Virus record (IMG/VR): IMGVR_UViG_3300009175_000060
Location: 1 to 29,149 of that record
DNA length: 29,149 nt
Origin: a virus
Reading direction: 5' to 3' (one strand)
Shown here: one piece after another, positions 27,964-29,149 of the stretch
Layout: each line of letters begins with the position of its first letter
Position numbering within the stretch: position 1 is the first letter of the stretch
Program-made: the position numbers and the translations under genes
Notes under the pieces: model-generated
Databases searched by the model: none
What the model was told of the DNA's origin: nothing
Seen by the model: only the letters and a program-made list of their open reading frames with translations

Positions 27964-28292
27964 TAAACGTCGCTGAAATCAAGCCTCAAATCATGTATTG
28001 CCAAGAGCTTCCCCATCACAAGGGCGGCACTTATTTCACTCATTTTTATCCACATTTAAAAGCATACGGAGTGTGTGGCGATCATCCCATCCACAAAGTG
28101 CTGGTGAGCGTGGATGGTAGAAATGAAGAAGAAGGCCATTGGGGTTGGTATGATGTACAAGAGTCACGACTAATGTTCATCTGGCCCAATAAGACTTGCG
28201 TCAATATATGCTTTCCCTATGGGCCGCAGGTGGAAGAAGAACTAGGCAAGGGGCTGCGCGTTCCTATCAAGTTTGAAATCATCACCGATTAA
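27960..28292 (+). CDS. Conserved phage hypothetical protein (110 aa)
   Basis: Contains HWGWYDVQESRLMFIWPNKTCVNICFPYG then EEELGKGLRVPIKFEI. I recall this 'GYWGWxDxxxxxFxxIxPxxxxVExCFPYGxxxEEExGrG' family from many phages and plasmids; function unknown. Last gene of the overlapping operon; the promoter of the next unit begins at its stop codon. Confidence 0.82.
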   Translation: MINVAEIKPQIMYCQELPHHKGGTYFTHFYPHLKAYGVCGDHPIHKVLVSVDGRNEEEGHWGWYDVQESRLMFIWPNKTCVNICFPYGPQVEEELGKGLRVPIKFEIITD

Positions 28293-28322
28293 TTGACATC
28301 AATGTGTTTGACATGATAAAAT
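28293..28322 (+). promoter_or_regulatory. Promoter, leaderless geometry
   Basis: TTGACA, 18-bp spacer, TGA-TAAAAT, then 6 nt to the ATG at 28329. A second TTGACA (28308-28313) lies within the spacer, too close to the -10 to be used with it. Confidence 0.83.
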
Positions 28323-28328
28323 GTTCAT

Positions 28329-28877
28329 ATGGCACACAAAATGTTGTGGACAAACGATGGTTATAATGGTGAAAAAGGGAGCCAATATTTTGGTAAATTG
28401 GTAGACCTGGAGTTTGATAACTCTGAAGGCGAAGGTGTTATCAGGTTTCTTCGGGTCAGTGGTGATGCTGAAGCAGCATCTTTAGAAGCTTTAGCTGCCG
28501 TTGAAAATCTTGCGCCCAGATACCTAACAGTCAGTAAAGATTTCCATTTATACCTTGATGTTCCTGAGGGGGCACCCACAGCGGTTCTGGATTTGGTTCC
28601 AGCATTACAAGCGCATCTTGAGATGCAATTGCCTGACGAGACTTTAACCAAAAGCAAAAAATTACCTTGGTGGGGAATTTGTACGGAGACTTGTGATTGT
28701 TGGTTTTGTTTCTATCCTCGCTCATTCAGGCGGGAAAAAACTGTCAGATATGTTTCAACAGACATTCTTGGTCCTGTTTTAGCCGAACACCCAGCAGCAC
28801 TTGAACTGTTACTATCCGTTATTCCGAAAGATATTGCTAAAGTTTTGAAAGCCGCTGTTCAGAAGAAGAAAATATGA
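28329..28877 (+). CDS. Hypothetical protein (182 aa)
   Basis: 182 residues. Begins MAHKMLWTNDGYNGEKG; beta/alpha with LDVPEGAPTAVLDLVPALQAHL; a Cys/Trp cluster WWGICTETCDCWFCFYP (about 113-129); basic C-terminus KAAVQKKKI. No family recognised. Predicted leaderless. Overlaps the next gene (ATGA). Confidence 0.7.
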   Translation: MAHKMLWTNDGYNGEKGSQYFGKLVDLEFDNSEGEGVIRFLRVSGDAEAASLEALAAVENLAPRYLTVSKDFHLYLDVPEGAPTAVLDLVPALQAHLEMQLPDETLTKSKKLPWWGICTETCDCWFCFYPRSFRREKTVRYVSTDILGPVLAEHPAALELLLSVIPKDIAKVLKAAVQKKKI

Positions 28878-29149
28878 GCCAACTACCAAAACCGCTTCAA
28901 GAAAAAATGGACCAGCACGGCTGGATAGTGACCTGCGTACCTGAATTGAAGCTGTGCTATAGCGTTGGACTGATGGCTAAATTTGGCCATCCAGAAATCA
29001 TGATTCATGGCTTGAAATTCGAACTGGGTTTTGGGTTGATTCATGACGCTGTCAAGCTGATTGTAAAGGGAAGCAAGTTCCATGAAGATGGTATTGACTA
29101 TATGGGTATCGCGGCTGGTCTTCCGGCTCAGTTCATAGTAGTTCACGAA
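28874..29149 (+). CDS. DUF4262 family protein, cut by the right edge
   Basis: 92 codons visible. HGWIVTCVP, then YSVGLMAKFGHPEIMIHGLKFELGFGLIHDAV matches the DUF4262 signature (xxYTVGLxxxFGHPELxxxGL), a small domain common in actinobacteria and phages with no known function. ATGA overlap with the preceding gene. Confidence 0.82.
   Translation, partial: MSQLPKPLQEKMDQHGWIVTCVPELKLCYSVGLMAKFGHPEIMIHGLKFELGFGLIHDAVKLIVKGSKFHEDGIDYMGIAAGLPAQFIVVHE

Noticed and set aside
1-29149. CRISPR array, rRNA or insertion sequence
   Set aside because: No regularly spaced repeats, rRNA-like sequence, or transposase with terminal repeats is seen; the only mobile elements are the two homing endonucleases.

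Overview
The window looks like part of the genome of a large tailed phage (Caudoviricetes, T4-like/jumbo style) infecting a bacterium. The evidence is a T4-type polynucleotide kinase/phosphatase, an ATP-dependent DNA ligase, a virion lectin-like protein, an Alt-like ADP-ribosyltransferase, HNH and GIY-YIG homing endonucleases, and dozens of small tightly overlapping genes of unknown function. There are no rRNA genes, no CRISPR array and no tRNA that I could find. Coding density is very high and the longest non-coding stretch is about 170 bases.

Layout. 1-1589 (minus): a gene entering from the left edge, a small unknown, Pnkp and a small unknown. 1626-4731: a divergent pair of units around a palindromic promoter. 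Leftward are an ADP-ribosyltransferase and a small protein, both with T4-like capsid-targeting N-termini. Rightward is a 501-residue protein with a GNAT domain and an HExxH metallopeptidase domain. 4728-6835 (minus): a four-gene operon ending in a DUF1152 protein. 7008-8704 (minus): DNA ligase and a small partner. 8750-13392: HNH endonuclease, methyltransferase, three more leftward genes, GIY-YIG endonuclease and a possible peptidyl-tRNA-hydrolase-II-like protein. 13396-15603: a SprT-like protease, then leftward small genes, two of which share the same N-terminal peptide. 15672-16946: a virion protein. 16967-21058, 21101-22922 and 22965-24861 are leftward operons that include three proteins with Tat-like signal peptides, a NagD-like HAD phosphatase and a phage translation initiation factor IF-1. 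24992-29149 (plus): an eleven-gene overlapping operon of small, often zinc-binding proteins, then a two-gene unit running off the right edge.

The most striking pattern is transcriptional and translational. I find 15 sigma70-like promoters (TTGACA or TTGTGT, 17-18 bp spacer, TGN directly before TANNNT), and all 15 carry the extended -10 TGN. In 11 of them the start codon (ATG or GTG) lies only 5-7 nt after the -10 hexamer, so the mRNA would begin at or next to the start codon and be leaderless. The same window encodes IF-1, itself with a TTG start. A second class of sites has TAAATA 5 nt before a start codon or ahead of a Shine-Dalgarno leader, resembling T4 late promoters. Taken together, this suggests a phage with systematic leaderless first genes and its own initiation factor.

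All functional calls rest on motif recognition by eye. No database or structure search was run.
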